Shown: positions 1 to 7,716 of the stretch, piece by piece
Position numbering within the stretch: the stretch's first letter is position 1
Layout: the number at the start of each line of letters is the position of its first letter
Assembly (NCBI GenBank): GCA_020622165.1
Contig: JACNMN010000006.1
Span: forward strand, 124,001-188,000
Source of the DNA: Boseongicola sp. H5
Lineage (GTDB): Bacteria; Pseudomonadota; Alphaproteobacteria; Rhodobacterales; Rhodobacteraceae
Direction: 5' to 3'
DNA length: 64,000 nt
The notes under the pieces: model-generated
What the model was told of the DNA's origin: nothing
Database searches by the model: none
The model's input: only the letters and a program-made list of their open reading frames with translations
Position numbers and translations under genes: made by a program

Positions 1-435
1 TGTCTCGACCTTCCCGAACAGGACGGTGACATTCAGCACCTCCATTGGGCGCTGGTTGTGAGCGGCCCCGACCTTTGATTTTTCGTTGATGTCGCGTTCC
101 AGACGGCAGAGCTTTCCCCGCCAGAAAAACCAGTGCCGGCCCGAAGCAGGTGCATAACCTTTTGTGCCCCGAGCCCATTTGCCATCCGTCATACGCACAT
201 GGCGCGAATGGGACAGGACGTTGTTCTGCTCCATCCAGATACAGAAATGACGATAGGCCGCGCTCCGGTTGTCTAGAGTCAGGCTCACCCAGACACGCCG
301 AACAATCACGCGGTACATGGCCATGAACGCGATGCGCAGAAAGGCTGCTGCGACCCCGAATGCCCCAAGCGCCAAGCCGCCCGCGAAAAAATCGCTGGTC
401 AGGGCGCTGGTCAGGAATTGATCGAATGCTTCCAT
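1..435 (-). CDS. BCS1-like membrane AAA ATPase, N-terminal part (cut by window edge)
   Basis: Reading leftward from the ATG at 435, the frame stays open for 145 codons to the window edge, so only the N-terminal part is visible. Residues about 15-40 form one hydrophobic membrane segment. The rest resembles the N-terminal domain of mitochondrial BCS1 and its bacterial relatives: a TM anchor, a VSLTLDNRSAAYRHF-like strand, a GRHWFFWRGK motif near residue 108, then a strand ending VLNVTVLFGK. In that family this domain precedes an AAA+ module, which would lie outside the window. The start is only 1 bp after the prfH stop on the same strand, so it is almost certainly the third gene of the rtcB-prfH operon. 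BCS1 proteins translocate folded substrates across membranes; a role in RNA repair is inference from position. The AAA domain itself is not seen. Confidence 0.75.
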   Translation of the reverse strand, partial: MEAFDQFLTSALTSDFFAGGLALGAFGVAAAFLRIAFMAMYRVIVRRVWVSLTLDNRSAAYRHFCIWMEQNNVLSHSRHVRMTDGKWARGTKGYAPASGRHWFFWRGKLCRLERDINEKSKVGAAHNQRPMEVLNVTVLFGKVET

Positions 436-436
436 C

Positions 437-1078
437 TTAACCCCCTTTCACTTCGCGAAAATCGCGGCCCTTGAAGCATCGCACCGGATTGCCGCGCTCG
501 AGCGCATGATGCAGTTCGTTGCGGCTCACCTTTTGTGCGGCTTCATTCGCTGCGGCTTGGGCGGCCATCAGATGCTGCAGGCGCTCCAACGCCAGCGCCT
601 TATTTCGGTGTTGTGAGCGCTCCTCACGTGCCACCGCCGAAAGCCCCGTTCGCCTGTGCGTCGCCCGCACTGCGCTGTCGGTGGTGTTCTGGTGCTGCCC
701 TCCGGGGCCACCTGCACGGAAGGTATCAAAAGTGACGTCGCTCGCTTGAATACGTTCAGGCGTCCGCACCGATGCAGGCAGGTCGAACACCCCAATGAAC
801 CAATTGGCTCTTTTATGCATCGGACGCAGATTGCTTTGCGCCCGCCACTGGATCGTACCGCGCCAATTCTTGGCGAACGCCTCCGCATCGGCGCCGCTGA
901 CCAGAACCACTGCGGATTTATAGCCATGTTTTGAACGTGCCCCATTGGTGTCGAAGTCCACGGCAAGGAGCTCCGCCTCGTTACGCATGACATCCAGTAC
1001 GCTTGCAACGGCTTGCTGGCATTCGGCAGGACCGCTGCCACTGGTGACCAAGAGAGAGATATGTCGGGATGCCGTCAT
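437..1078 (-). CDS. prfH: Peptide chain release factor homolog PrfH
   Basis: A 213-residue protein with a class I release-factor catalytic domain. The hydrolysis motif GGPGGQHQNTT is at about residues 124-134, followed by the basic tail typical of this domain. It is shorter than RF1/RF2 (about 360 aa) and lacks their stop-codon recognition region, matching the PrfH family. PrfH with RtcB2 is known to act on ribosomes whose 16S rRNA was cut at the decoding centre: PrfH frees the stalled peptide and the ligase reseals the rRNA. The ATG overlaps the rtcB stop as ATGA, indicating translational coupling, and the BCS1-like gene starts 1 bp downstream. No disruption is seen. Confidence 0.93.
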   Translation of the reverse strand: MTASRHISLLVTSGSGPAECQQAVASVLDVMRNEAELLAVDFDTNGARSKHGYKSAVVLVSGADAEAFAKNWRGTIQWRAQSNLRPMHKRANWFIGVFDLPASVRTPERIQASDVTFDTFRAGGPGGQHQNTTDSAVRATHRRTGLSAVAREERSQHRNKALALERLQHLMAAQAAANEAAQKVSRNELHHALERGNPVRCFKGRDFREVKGG

Positions 1079-2208
1079 GATCGCCTCCCATCACGCGTTT
1101 TCTTGAAGGTCAGGAGCGGATGAAACTCCGCCACACGATGTGCGGCACCTGTACGCTCCAAGTCTTCGGCGACAGACTTGGCCGACTTGTAGGCCAAAGG
1201 CGCCTCTTCAATCAGAAGGTCACGATCTTCGCACAGAATGCGACCGCCAAAGGAGGTACGCTGCATGGCCTCAATATCAGATTTCTTAGCTCGCACACGA
1301 CCATGCATAGAGGATCGGTCATACCGCCTACCCGCTCCATGGGCGAGACTGCCAAGCGCATCAACATGGCCCATGGGGGAGATCAGGTAGCTCGCACTGG
1401 CCCGTGATCCGGCAAGCGGAACAAATCCCTGCTCAGCGACTGCCGCGCCCTTGCGGTGCAGCCAGCCATCGCCATGACGCGCAAGCAGGTTGTGCGGGGC
1501 ATCGACCAACGCCATCACGTCTGCCCGCAAGGCCTCCGCCGCCCGTTCTGCAATGACCTGACGGTTGAGGCTGGCCCAGCGAACCGCCCGGTCATGATCC
1601 TGCAAATAGGTCTGTGCCGCGTCGCTGTCGCTTTGCAGACCGGCATAGACCCCCTGGGGTACAGCGCCAAGAACAGCATTGCCGAACCCGCGTGATCCGG
1701 AATGAACCACCAGATAAAGGCGCGTTGCATCGAGACCGGCACCGTCATCTGCCTCGGCCAAGGTCTGCACCTCGCAGAAATGATTGCCGCCACCGATCGT
1801 GCCGAGCGATGTGGCAAACAGATCGGTCTGCAGACCAGCATTTTCCAGCCGCCAGCCCTGATCTTCAGATGCAGGCTCTCCAAGACTGCGCATCCGTCGC
1901 AGCGCCTTTTCCAGTTTCAGCTTCCGCACAGGCAGATCAAGCTGGAACAGCGACATGCCGCAGCCGATATCGTTTCCGATCAGCTGCGGAAAAATACGGT
2001 CCGCCAGAACGGCACATCCAACCGGCCCGTATTTGCCCGGATGCAAATCAGGAAAGGCCGCGATCTTTTGCACGCCAGACCAACCCGCAATTTCTTCAAG
2101 TTGCGCTTCGGCCCGTCCTCCGATCCAGGCCGCAGATGTATAAAATTTCGTGATGACGCCGTCGCCAGACACAGCTGACGCACGACCATCCAAGACAGAA
2201 TTGCCCAT
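1075..2208 (-). CDS. rtcB: RNA-splicing ligase RtcB, RtcB2 (PrfH-associated) type
   Basis: A GTP/Mn-dependent ligase joining RNA 2',3'-cyclic phosphate or 3'-phosphate ends to 5'-OH ends. Family signatures are present in order: PDLHPGKYGPVG, GNDIGCGMS, GGGNHFCEVQ, HSGSRGFG and AHGAGRR; the His of the last is the residue guanylylated in RtcB enzymes. At 377 aa it is shorter than canonical RtcB, as expected of the RtcB2 branch. The frame is open further upstream from a TTG at 2268, but the family begins with MGN, so the ATG at 2208 is chosen; no strong Shine-Dalgarno precedes it. It overlaps prfH by ATGA. The upstream gap to 2495 contains short inverted repeats (GGTCC-GTT-GGACC around 2376-2388) but no clear sigma-54 site. 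Confidence 0.93.
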   Translation of the reverse strand: MGNSVLDGRASAVSGDGVITKFYTSAAWIGGRAEAQLEEIAGWSGVQKIAAFPDLHPGKYGPVGCAVLADRIFPQLIGNDIGCGMSLFQLDLPVRKLKLEKALRRMRSLGEPASEDQGWRLENAGLQTDLFATSLGTIGGGNHFCEVQTLAEADDGAGLDATRLYLVVHSGSRGFGNAVLGAVPQGVYAGLQSDSDAAQTYLQDHDRAVRWASLNRQVIAERAAEALRADVMALVDAPHNLLARHGDGWLHRKGAAVAEQGFVPLAGSRASASYLISPMGHVDALGSLAHGAGRRYDRSSMHGRVRAKKSDIEAMQRTSFGGRILCEDRDLLIEEAPLAYKSAKSVAEDLERTGAAHRVAEFHPLLTFKKTRDGRRS

Positions 2209-2495
2209 GAGATAGGTCCCAATAAACGTATGTAGATGCGCCAGCGACGAGCCGACGAACTGGATCAAACCTGATCTGAATTCAGCTTAGGTGTTGATCG
2301 GCCCCGAAAGGGCGAAATGACGAATAAGCATGTATGTCCCTTTCCTTGTTGGGGGTTACGATTTGGGTCCAACGGACCAATTGGAGGCCGCCATATAAAG
2401 CGGCTGGTGATTCCTTCAAATGTTTTTGAGCTTGATCAATAGGCGATGTGACCAAACCGCAACAGGACTGTATCTCGGCAGCCACTACGGAGGTG
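2209..2495 (-). other. Intergenic segment between HD-Pnk remnant and rtcB
   Basis: About 290 bp without a convincing gene. An open frame of 76 codons (2282-2512) has no family resemblance and no ribosome-binding site. Three small inverted repeats are visible: CTGAATTCAG (2276-2285), GCCC-TTTCG-GGGC near 2302-2314, and GGTCC-GTT-GGACC near 2376-2388. They may end transcription of the upstream repair genes or belong to the rtcB leader. No T-run follows them, so a terminator call is not firm. Confidence 0.4.
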
Positions 2496-3649
2496 TCACA
2501 AAACATCACCAATAATGCGATGTGCTTCCCAAGCTTCAGGTGGCTCTAGCTTTTTAGCCAGATGGTCGATGACGGCATCTGGAACCGCATCCGGCCTGCC
2601 TCGGTTCTGCCGGTAAAGCTGTTCGGGACCCACCTCGACATAGGCGATCTCAATATGCGCGCCATAGTCCCGAAGAAGCCGTAATATCTTTGAACGGTTC
2701 TGCCGCGTGACGTTTGTCGCGTTCCAGACAAAATCTGCATCCGCCCGGAGATGTTCCCGCGCACGTTCATAGGCCGCCTGAATGACTTGCCCCTGATTGT
2801 CTGTCGCTGACACGCCCAATTCTTCGCGGATCAGATCGAGGCTGACAACCGGATGATCGGGTCGATTCTTGGCTATCCAGGTATCCTTGCCAGCCCCAGG
2901 CAGGCCTGACATGACTGTAACGCTGCACCTGAACTCTTCATGTGCCGCATAATGCGGATCACGATCTGGAAGGTCAAAGTAAGACACGCGACTTTCTTCG
3001 TTTGCGAAGGGAAACGGTCGATCAAAGCAACCCGCTTCCTCGAATGTCGCTGTAGCGAGGTCAACGCTTTCCAGGATCGTTTGCTTGTCCTGACAGGTTC
3101 GGCCCAATGCATCCGCTTTGGCGTGCAGGCAGAGATGATCCGGGCGATACCGCCACGAGGTTTCAATGGCCAGCCTCCCAGGATCGTCGCGTTCAATCAG
3201 CCAGAATGGCAACTGATGCTGGTTGATGATCCCGCACAAAGCTTCCCGCCACGCAAAGGGAGAACCTGCATGCCAAAGCCGTTGTCGGGCGATAGACGCC
3301 CCACCCGCGAATGACCGCGCGAAAAAATGCGCCCATCTTCTTCGTGCTTGGTGACTGCAGGTTTGCCGATATCGTGCAGGACTGCCGCCCAGAACAGATA
3401 GCTGTGATCAAGCGAAGGCAGGGACTGCCACTCTTCATTTGAAATGAGTGCCTCAACCACCATCCTTGTATGAATACCCGCATTCCCCTCAGCATGGTGG
3501 ATTGGATCCTGTGGGCAATCGTCCAGCACAGCCAACTCCGGCCAAAGAGACCAGATGGCATCCCAATTCGGTTGCCAGATTGGACCAGTGGGAACCAATG
3601 ACAACAACTGCTGATGTGTCACAGTGGGTTTTGCCGATTTATGCATCAT
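2496..3649 (-). pseudogene. HD-Pnk polynucleotide end-healing enzyme, split by a one-base frameshift
   Basis: Two adjacent frames together encode one protein of about 384 aa. The first, from ATG 3649 (preceded by AAGGAG), carries an HD phosphohydrolase domain with HHAEGN, LHDIGK and RGHSRVG. The second carries a P-loop kinase with MSGLPGAGKDTW near the middle. This N-HD/C-kinase order is that of HD-Pnk enzymes (for example from Runella slithyformis), which remove 2',3'-phosphates and phosphorylate 5'-OH ends. The frames join at GHSRVG-ASIARQ. The run of four Gs (CCCC at 3299-3302 on the plus strand) would need a fifth G to keep frame. As written, translation runs out of frame after residue about 117 and stops at 3197, losing the kinase. 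It may be a true mutation, slippage or a base-calling error. The original ligase stop overlaps this start. Confidence 0.8.
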
Positions 3650-3755
3650 AGGCTCCTTCCACACCAAGTCTGGGCGCGAAGATGTCGACCCCATCGACCA
3701 GAGCATTGGGCAGGATCGGTCGATCATGCGAGTGGCCATCCGAGGCCTGAATGGC

Positions 3756-4451
3756 CTAATGGAAGCCAGCTCGAACAAACTTGAAAAGCTCCTGAACGCG
3801 CTCCCCGTTCTCAAGCTTGATGTACAATCCTTCGGCCAAATCGCTATCTTCGGTCTGTTGCTCAACCATATCGGGGCGGCTGTTTGACTGAAACGCCGCC
3901 TCTGCCAATGAATTCCTCCAATTATCTGATTTGTAAGGCGTGGACCTGACCATGGTATTGATCTGGTCGACCGACGTAAGTTCCCCTTCATGCACAACCG
4001 GCACTGGCATCACCGGCAAACCCGTTAACAAGGATCGGCGCGCGGCTGTACTCAGAAACTTCTCTGCTTCACGGTCCAGCACATCAAACTCCATGAAGTA
4101 ATGCGGCAAGCGGTCATAAAAGACCGTGTGCTTGGCATACATCCATTCGCCATACATGACATAGCGATGGCCAAGGACAGGATAGAAAGTCTGCGCATGC
4201 GCCGCCGCCCAGGTTTTGAAAAGCGCGAAGTGACGCTCTCTGCCTCCGCCCAGCAGAAAATGCCCCCTGCTTTGCCGCAACAGGTTTCCGTCTTCATCAA
4301 AGGAAACGGCGGAATTGGCACCGTCGAGCTTTTCCTCGACGATCAGATGTTGGCCTGCCAACTCTTTGATGGGTTTGTCGTCCGCAATATCACCGACCTG
4401 AAGGCGCGAACCTTCAATGTGCCGCGTGCGCGGGTATTTGTAGATTTTCAT
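3756..4451 (-). CDS. ATP-dependent RNA ligase, C-terminus truncated by an in-frame amber
   Basis: A nucleotidyltransferase-superfamily RNA ligase. VEEKLDGAN near residue 40 is motif I with the lysine that takes AMP. MYGEWMY near residue 100 resembles motif III. EGLYIK and FKFVR near the end match motifs IV and V. The ATG at 4451 is chosen because family members begin MKxYxYPRTRHIEGSR. The frame ends at TAG 3756-3758, but the same frame then stays open for 38 codons with family-like residues (SHDRPILPNALVDGVDIFAP). It ends at TAA 3639-3641, inside the overlapping start of the HD-Pnk gene. The ancestral gene was therefore 3639-4451, probably with CAG changed to TAG. Motifs I-V survive, so some activity is possible; loss of the C-terminal segment may impair it. 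Confidence 0.82.
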   Translation of the reverse strand: MKIYKYPRTRHIEGSRLQVGDIADDKPIKELAGQHLIVEEKLDGANSAVSFDEDGNLLRQSRGHFLLGGGRERHFALFKTWAAAHAQTFYPVLGHRYVMYGEWMYAKHTVFYDRLPHYFMEFDVLDREAEKFLSTAARRSLLTGLPVMPVPVVHEGELTSVDQINTMVRSTPYKSDNWRNSLAEAAFQSNSRPDMVEQQTEDSDLAEGLYIKLENGERVQELFKFVRAGFH

Positions 4452-5355
4452 AACTGTCTCACAATGAATCGAAGTCACACAAAAAGCACCCGGCCAGTAT
4501 GGTCGGGTTAAAGGCTAGATATGTGTGCAAGCGTTACATGGGTCTTCCGTGGGGTTCAGGGTTGAGACAGATTGCGTTCGATAATCGTAGAGCGGTTAAA
4601 AATCAATACCGGACCTTGGATTAGAAATCGCGAATGACTGAAAAGCCCCGCAAGGCGGACTCGACCTGAGCAAACTTCAAACAGCTGCTTTCAGCAGAAC
4701 ATCCAACTCCTTCGAACGAGCCACTATCGATATCTCGCCGCCGGCGAACACCATGGGCCTACGAGGAAATCAGTAAACTCCGGCGCACCGCAATACGTGC
4801 GACGACGCGCGAATTCTCGCGATCAAAAGATGAACATGTGCTGCACACGACCACTTACAACTCTCTGAAATTACGCCTAAATCCCCACCATCCATCATCG
4901 GGGCGGCGGACAGGCGCGCGGCTTTAGTGGCTCCGTTATCGGGCATTCCTGGTCTCCCATGGACCGCAAACCGGGTAACGCGTCCAAGCTGCACACATAC
5001 TGCACAAGAATCGGCGTGGTCCAGTCCCGGGGAGCAAGCACTGGCAGACGGCGGTAACTGAGGGAGATGTGATCGAAACCGACTGCACCGTCTTCAGGAT
5101 CGGGATGCTGCCGGTTTCATGGGCGCGACGACAAGATCCCGATCACGGGAAAACGGATATGGCAGGCCGAAGGTCCACAATGGAGCGCAAGTCCGGGGCT
5201 GTGGCGCCGATGACGGCGCGCGGCGTTTGGCTTGCGCAAGCGGCCCTTGATCCGGATCTGGCTGAGAATATGATACTCTGGTGGATACAGGAGGTGTGCC
5301 GACCAATCCGGCAAAGGCGCATCGCTACGGGACGCACAAGCCTCCCGGGGTCGCC
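4452..5355. other. Long stretch without a recognisable gene
   Basis: About 900 bp between the RNA-repair island and the end of the iron operon. Short open frames at 4770-4994 (minus) and 5069-5431 (plus) lack ribosome-binding sites and family resemblance; the latter runs into the SufB-like gene antisense. One plus-strand frame from about 4710 to 4925 without a start codon gives a mixed, fairly protein-like peptide and could be a gene relic. No tRNA, integrase, inverted terminal repeat or transposase motif was seen. The segment marks the boundary of the repair island and may hold its promoter just right of 4451. Confidence 0.5.
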
Positions 5356-6474
5356 TCACATGCCCCCAGATTTCGCCTGTTCGATCATCTCGACGACGCG
5401 CGTCCGTACACCTGCCGGGATCGCGCCGTGATCGAGCCTCAGGAAACCCGTCACGATCAGGTTGCGCGCCGTGTCCTCGTCAAGGCCCGTGGCCATCAGG
5501 TAATCGAGCTTCTCGCTGTCGATCATGCCGACGCTGGCCTCGTGGCTCAACATCGCGCCTTCGGCCCGCGCCCGCAGGGACGGCACGGCCATGATCTCGC
5601 CGGTATCCGACAGTTTCAGCCCGTCGCAGCCCAGAAACCCGTTCGTGCCCGCCGCATCGCCCACCAGCATCGCGCTGTTCACGATCCGCCCGCCGACCGA
5701 GACCATGCGCGCCACGTCCTCGGAGCGCGCACCCTCCCCGGCCAGACGGGTTTCCGTCTCGATAATGCGCTCCGTGCCTTCGGGGGCGAAGACGATGGCC
5801 TGGCTGACGGCGTTGGTGTCGGCGTCCAGGATCGTGTGCGACCGGCTCAGGTGATGCGTAAGCGGCGCCATCATGATCGCGGTGGACCGGCTGCGCGCGC
5901 CCTCCTCCAGATGGGCATAGCCGTAGGAATAGACATCCATGGCCGCGCCCCAGTGCTCGATCGACACCGAACTGCAGGACGCGCCCTTGCGCATGTAGCT
6001 TTCGCCGATCGAGATATGGCGCCCCTTGTGGACCGACCCGGGCACCGCGGCGCCCGAGATCATCTCGACCTCCGCACCCTCGTCGATCAGCGTGACATCG
6101 TGGGTGAACTGGCGGCCCTGCGGCGTTTCCAGCAGGGTGAAGCACTGCACCGGCAAGCGGACCTTCGCCCCGGGTTTCACCCAGACGAAATGGCCAAGCG
6201 GGTCGTGCATGTGCTCGGCCACCATGGCGATATGCTCGTTTTCATCCGGGGAGACGAGGCCGAACATAAGGTCCTGCACGAAATCGTAGGTCCTGAGCGC
6301 CTCGGACAAGGGCAGGATCTCGACACCGGGATCGTTCGACAGCGCCATCCGCATCTCGCGGTCGGCCAGAACGCTTGTCGCCGCGCGGGCCGAGGGGTCG
6401 TCGAAGCCGACATCGTGCAGGATGTCGCGTTCCTCGTTGCTCAATTTCGCCATGTCTTGCGTCGTGGTCGTCAT
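5356..6474 (-). CDS. SufB/SufD-family Fe-S scaffold protein (SmsB-like)
   Basis: About 372 residues of the SufB/SufD beta-helix family, which forms the scaffold on which SufC drives Fe-S cluster assembly. The C-terminal third is diagnostic: FLGCDGLKLSDTG, then MLSHEASVGMI with the conserved His/Glu, then DEDTARNLIVTGFL. The first Cys of the CDxLLIGxxC-like segment of SufB is kept, while the second position is not Cys. It is shorter than SufB (about 480 aa). GGAGG lies 5 nt before the second ATG (6474), so that start is preferred to 6486. It is the last gene of the operon, 31 bp after the SufC-like gene, with no sufS, sufE or sufU. A lone C-then-B pair matches the minimal SUF (SmsCB) arrangement known from archaea and some bacteria. 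Its role here is inferred. Confidence 0.82.
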   Translation of the reverse strand: MTTTTQDMAKLSNEERDILHDVGFDDPSARAATSVLADREMRMALSNDPGVEILPLSEALRTYDFVQDLMFGLVSPDENEHIAMVAEHMHDPLGHFVWVKPGAKVRLPVQCFTLLETPQGRQFTHDVTLIDEGAEVEMISGAAVPGSVHKGRHISIGESYMRKGASCSSVSIEHWGAAMDVYSYGYAHLEEGARSRSTAIMMAPLTHHLSRSHTILDADTNAVSQAIVFAPEGTERIIETETRLAGEGARSEDVARMVSVGGRIVNSAMLVGDAAGTNGFLGCDGLKLSDTGEIMAVPSLRARAEGAMLSHEASVGMIDSEKLDYLMATGLDEDTARNLIVTGFLRLDHGAIPAGVRTRVVEMIEQAKSGGM

Positions 6475-6505
6475 CGTTGCCTCCATTTGTCCGGGTTCCC
6501 TGGCA

Positions 6506-7213
6506 TCAAGCGGGAACGCTGTAACCGTCGGTCTGGATATGGGCGAAAAGCGCTTGCGGGTCGCCCGAATGCAGGATGCGCCCGTCCTTCATGATATGGG
6601 CCCGGTCGGCTTTCACGTGGTTCAGGATCAGGCCGGTATGGGTGATGACCAGCCCGGAACAGGCCCGCCCCTTCCTGTCGGGGCTGCGGACGGCGTGCGC
6701 GATGGCCTCGCCCACCGCGATGACATGTTCCAGATCCACCCCGCTTTCGGGTTCGTCGAAAAGCAGAAGCCGCGGATCCTGAAGCACCAGCTTCAGGACT
6801 TCCCAACGTTTGATCTCGCCGCCCGAAAACCCGACATTCATGTCACGGTCCAGAAACGCAGTGAGGTCCAGCGCGGCGGCCTCCCTCTCCAACCGGTCCC
6901 AGGCGCCGATGGCGGCCGCGAAGCTGCTCACGGTGACACCTTCCAGGCTGGGCGGGCGCTGATAGGCAAGCCCGATGCCCAGCCGCGCCCGGGCCTCAAG
7001 CGGGAGCGTCTGGATGGGTGCGCCGTCGAACAGGATCTCTCCCGCAACGATCCGATAGGGCGGCAGACCGAGGATCGTCGCAAGCAGGCTGGATTTTCCC
7101 GATCCGTTCGGGCCGAGCAGGACGTGAAGCTCCCCCTCCGGCAGGGTCAGGTCGATATCCGCGAGAACCTCCACATCGTCGATCGTCACGGTCAGATTTC
7201 TGATTTCAAGCAC
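6506..7213 (-). CDS. SufC-like ABC ATPase (SmsC-like)
   Basis: A 235-residue soluble ABC ATPase. Walker A GPNGSGKSS is near residue 34, FSGGEIKRWE is the signature of the SufC branch, and Walker B LLLFDEPESGVDLEH carries the SufC-type ESGVD. It starts with GTG; a perfect AGGAGG lies 5 nt upstream. It is followed directly by the SufB-like gene, so it probably powers that scaffold rather than a membrane permease. The operon's permease has its own ATPase (11027-11785). Placement inside an iron-uptake operon suggests iron delivered by the importer is used, or sensed, by this cluster-building pair. Confidence 0.85.
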   Translation of the reverse strand: MLEIRNLTVTIDDVEVLADIDLTLPEGELHVLLGPNGSGKSSLLATILGLPPYRIVAGEILFDGAPIQTLPLEARARLGIGLAYQRPPSLEGVTVSSFAAAIGAWDRLEREAAALDLTAFLDRDMNVGFSGGEIKRWEVLKLVLQDPRLLLFDEPESGVDLEHVIAVGEAIAHAVRSPDRKGRACSGLVITHTGLILNHVKADRAHIMKDGRILHSGDPQALFAHIQTDGYSVPA

Positions 7214-7304
7214 GACACACCTCCTTTCTTTGCATATGTCGCCAAGGTCGTCTGGCGCGGATCACGGGGGGCCGGGACGACACCGTGCGGGATGCAGGCG
7301 CACC

Positions 7305-7715
7305 TCACGGCGTTCCTGCCGTCTCGGCCACGGGGGCGACGCCGACGATCCGGGCGGCGCATTCCTCCTGCGGCGAGAAGCCCGGTCCGAACCGGCAGGC
7401 CCCGACGATGAAGACATATTCCGTGGCCTCGTCGCACGGCGCATGGGGGGCCTCGAACAGGGCGCTGCCGCTTTCGCCCGGGGCGAGGTTCAGAAAGGAC
7501 ATGCCACGGCTGCGCCCCACCTGCTCGCCGTCCTTCATCGACGCCACGAAGCCGTTTATCTCGGTCAGGGTCTCGTCGCTTTCGTTGGTCATCGTCAGGG
7601 TCACGCCGCAATAATACTCGCGGAAACTGGTGCCCTCGAACTCAAGCCGGTAGTCGGCCAGCACCGGACTTGCGAGAAGGCAGGCAAGAACCGCCAAGTT
7701 CAGACGCCGTGTCAT
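7305..7715 (-). CDS. Small secreted protein of unknown function
   Basis: A 136-residue protein with a clear Sec signal peptide (MTRRLNLAVLACLLASPVLA, cleavage after ALA). The mature part has a predicted all-beta character with four Cys residues (FREYYCGVT, APCDEA, VGACRF, EECAAR), suggesting disulfides in the periplasm. The family is not recognised. It starts next to the siderophore-interacting protein stop and precedes the SufC-like gene by 91 bp, so it belongs to the iron operon. A periplasmic iron or copper chaperone role is possible, but no metal motif is evident. Confidence 0.75.
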   Translation of the reverse strand: MTRRLNLAVLACLLASPVLADYRLEFEGTSFREYYCGVTLTMTNESDETLTEINGFVASMKDGEQVGRSRGMSFLNLAPGESGSALFEAPHAPCDEATEYVFIVGACRFGPGFSPQEECAARIVGVAPVAETAGTP

Positions 7716-7716
7716 G

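Noticed and set aside
2282-2512. 76-codon minus-strand frame between HD-Pnk and rtcB
   Set aside because: No ribosome-binding site, no hydrophobic or motif pattern; overlaps the HD-Pnk end.
4710-4925. Open plus-strand frame with a fairly protein-like peptide, possible recombinase relic
   Set aside because: No start, no conserved catalytic residues, and too short to tell from chance.
5069-5431. 120-codon plus-strand frame before the iron operon end
   Set aside because: Runs antisense into the SufB-like gene, no start site signal, no family resemblance.
5281-6594. Long plus-strand open frame antisense to the SufB-like gene
   Set aside because: Arg/His-rich composition, no family match, and the minus strand encodes clear SufB motifs; a high-GC shadow frame.
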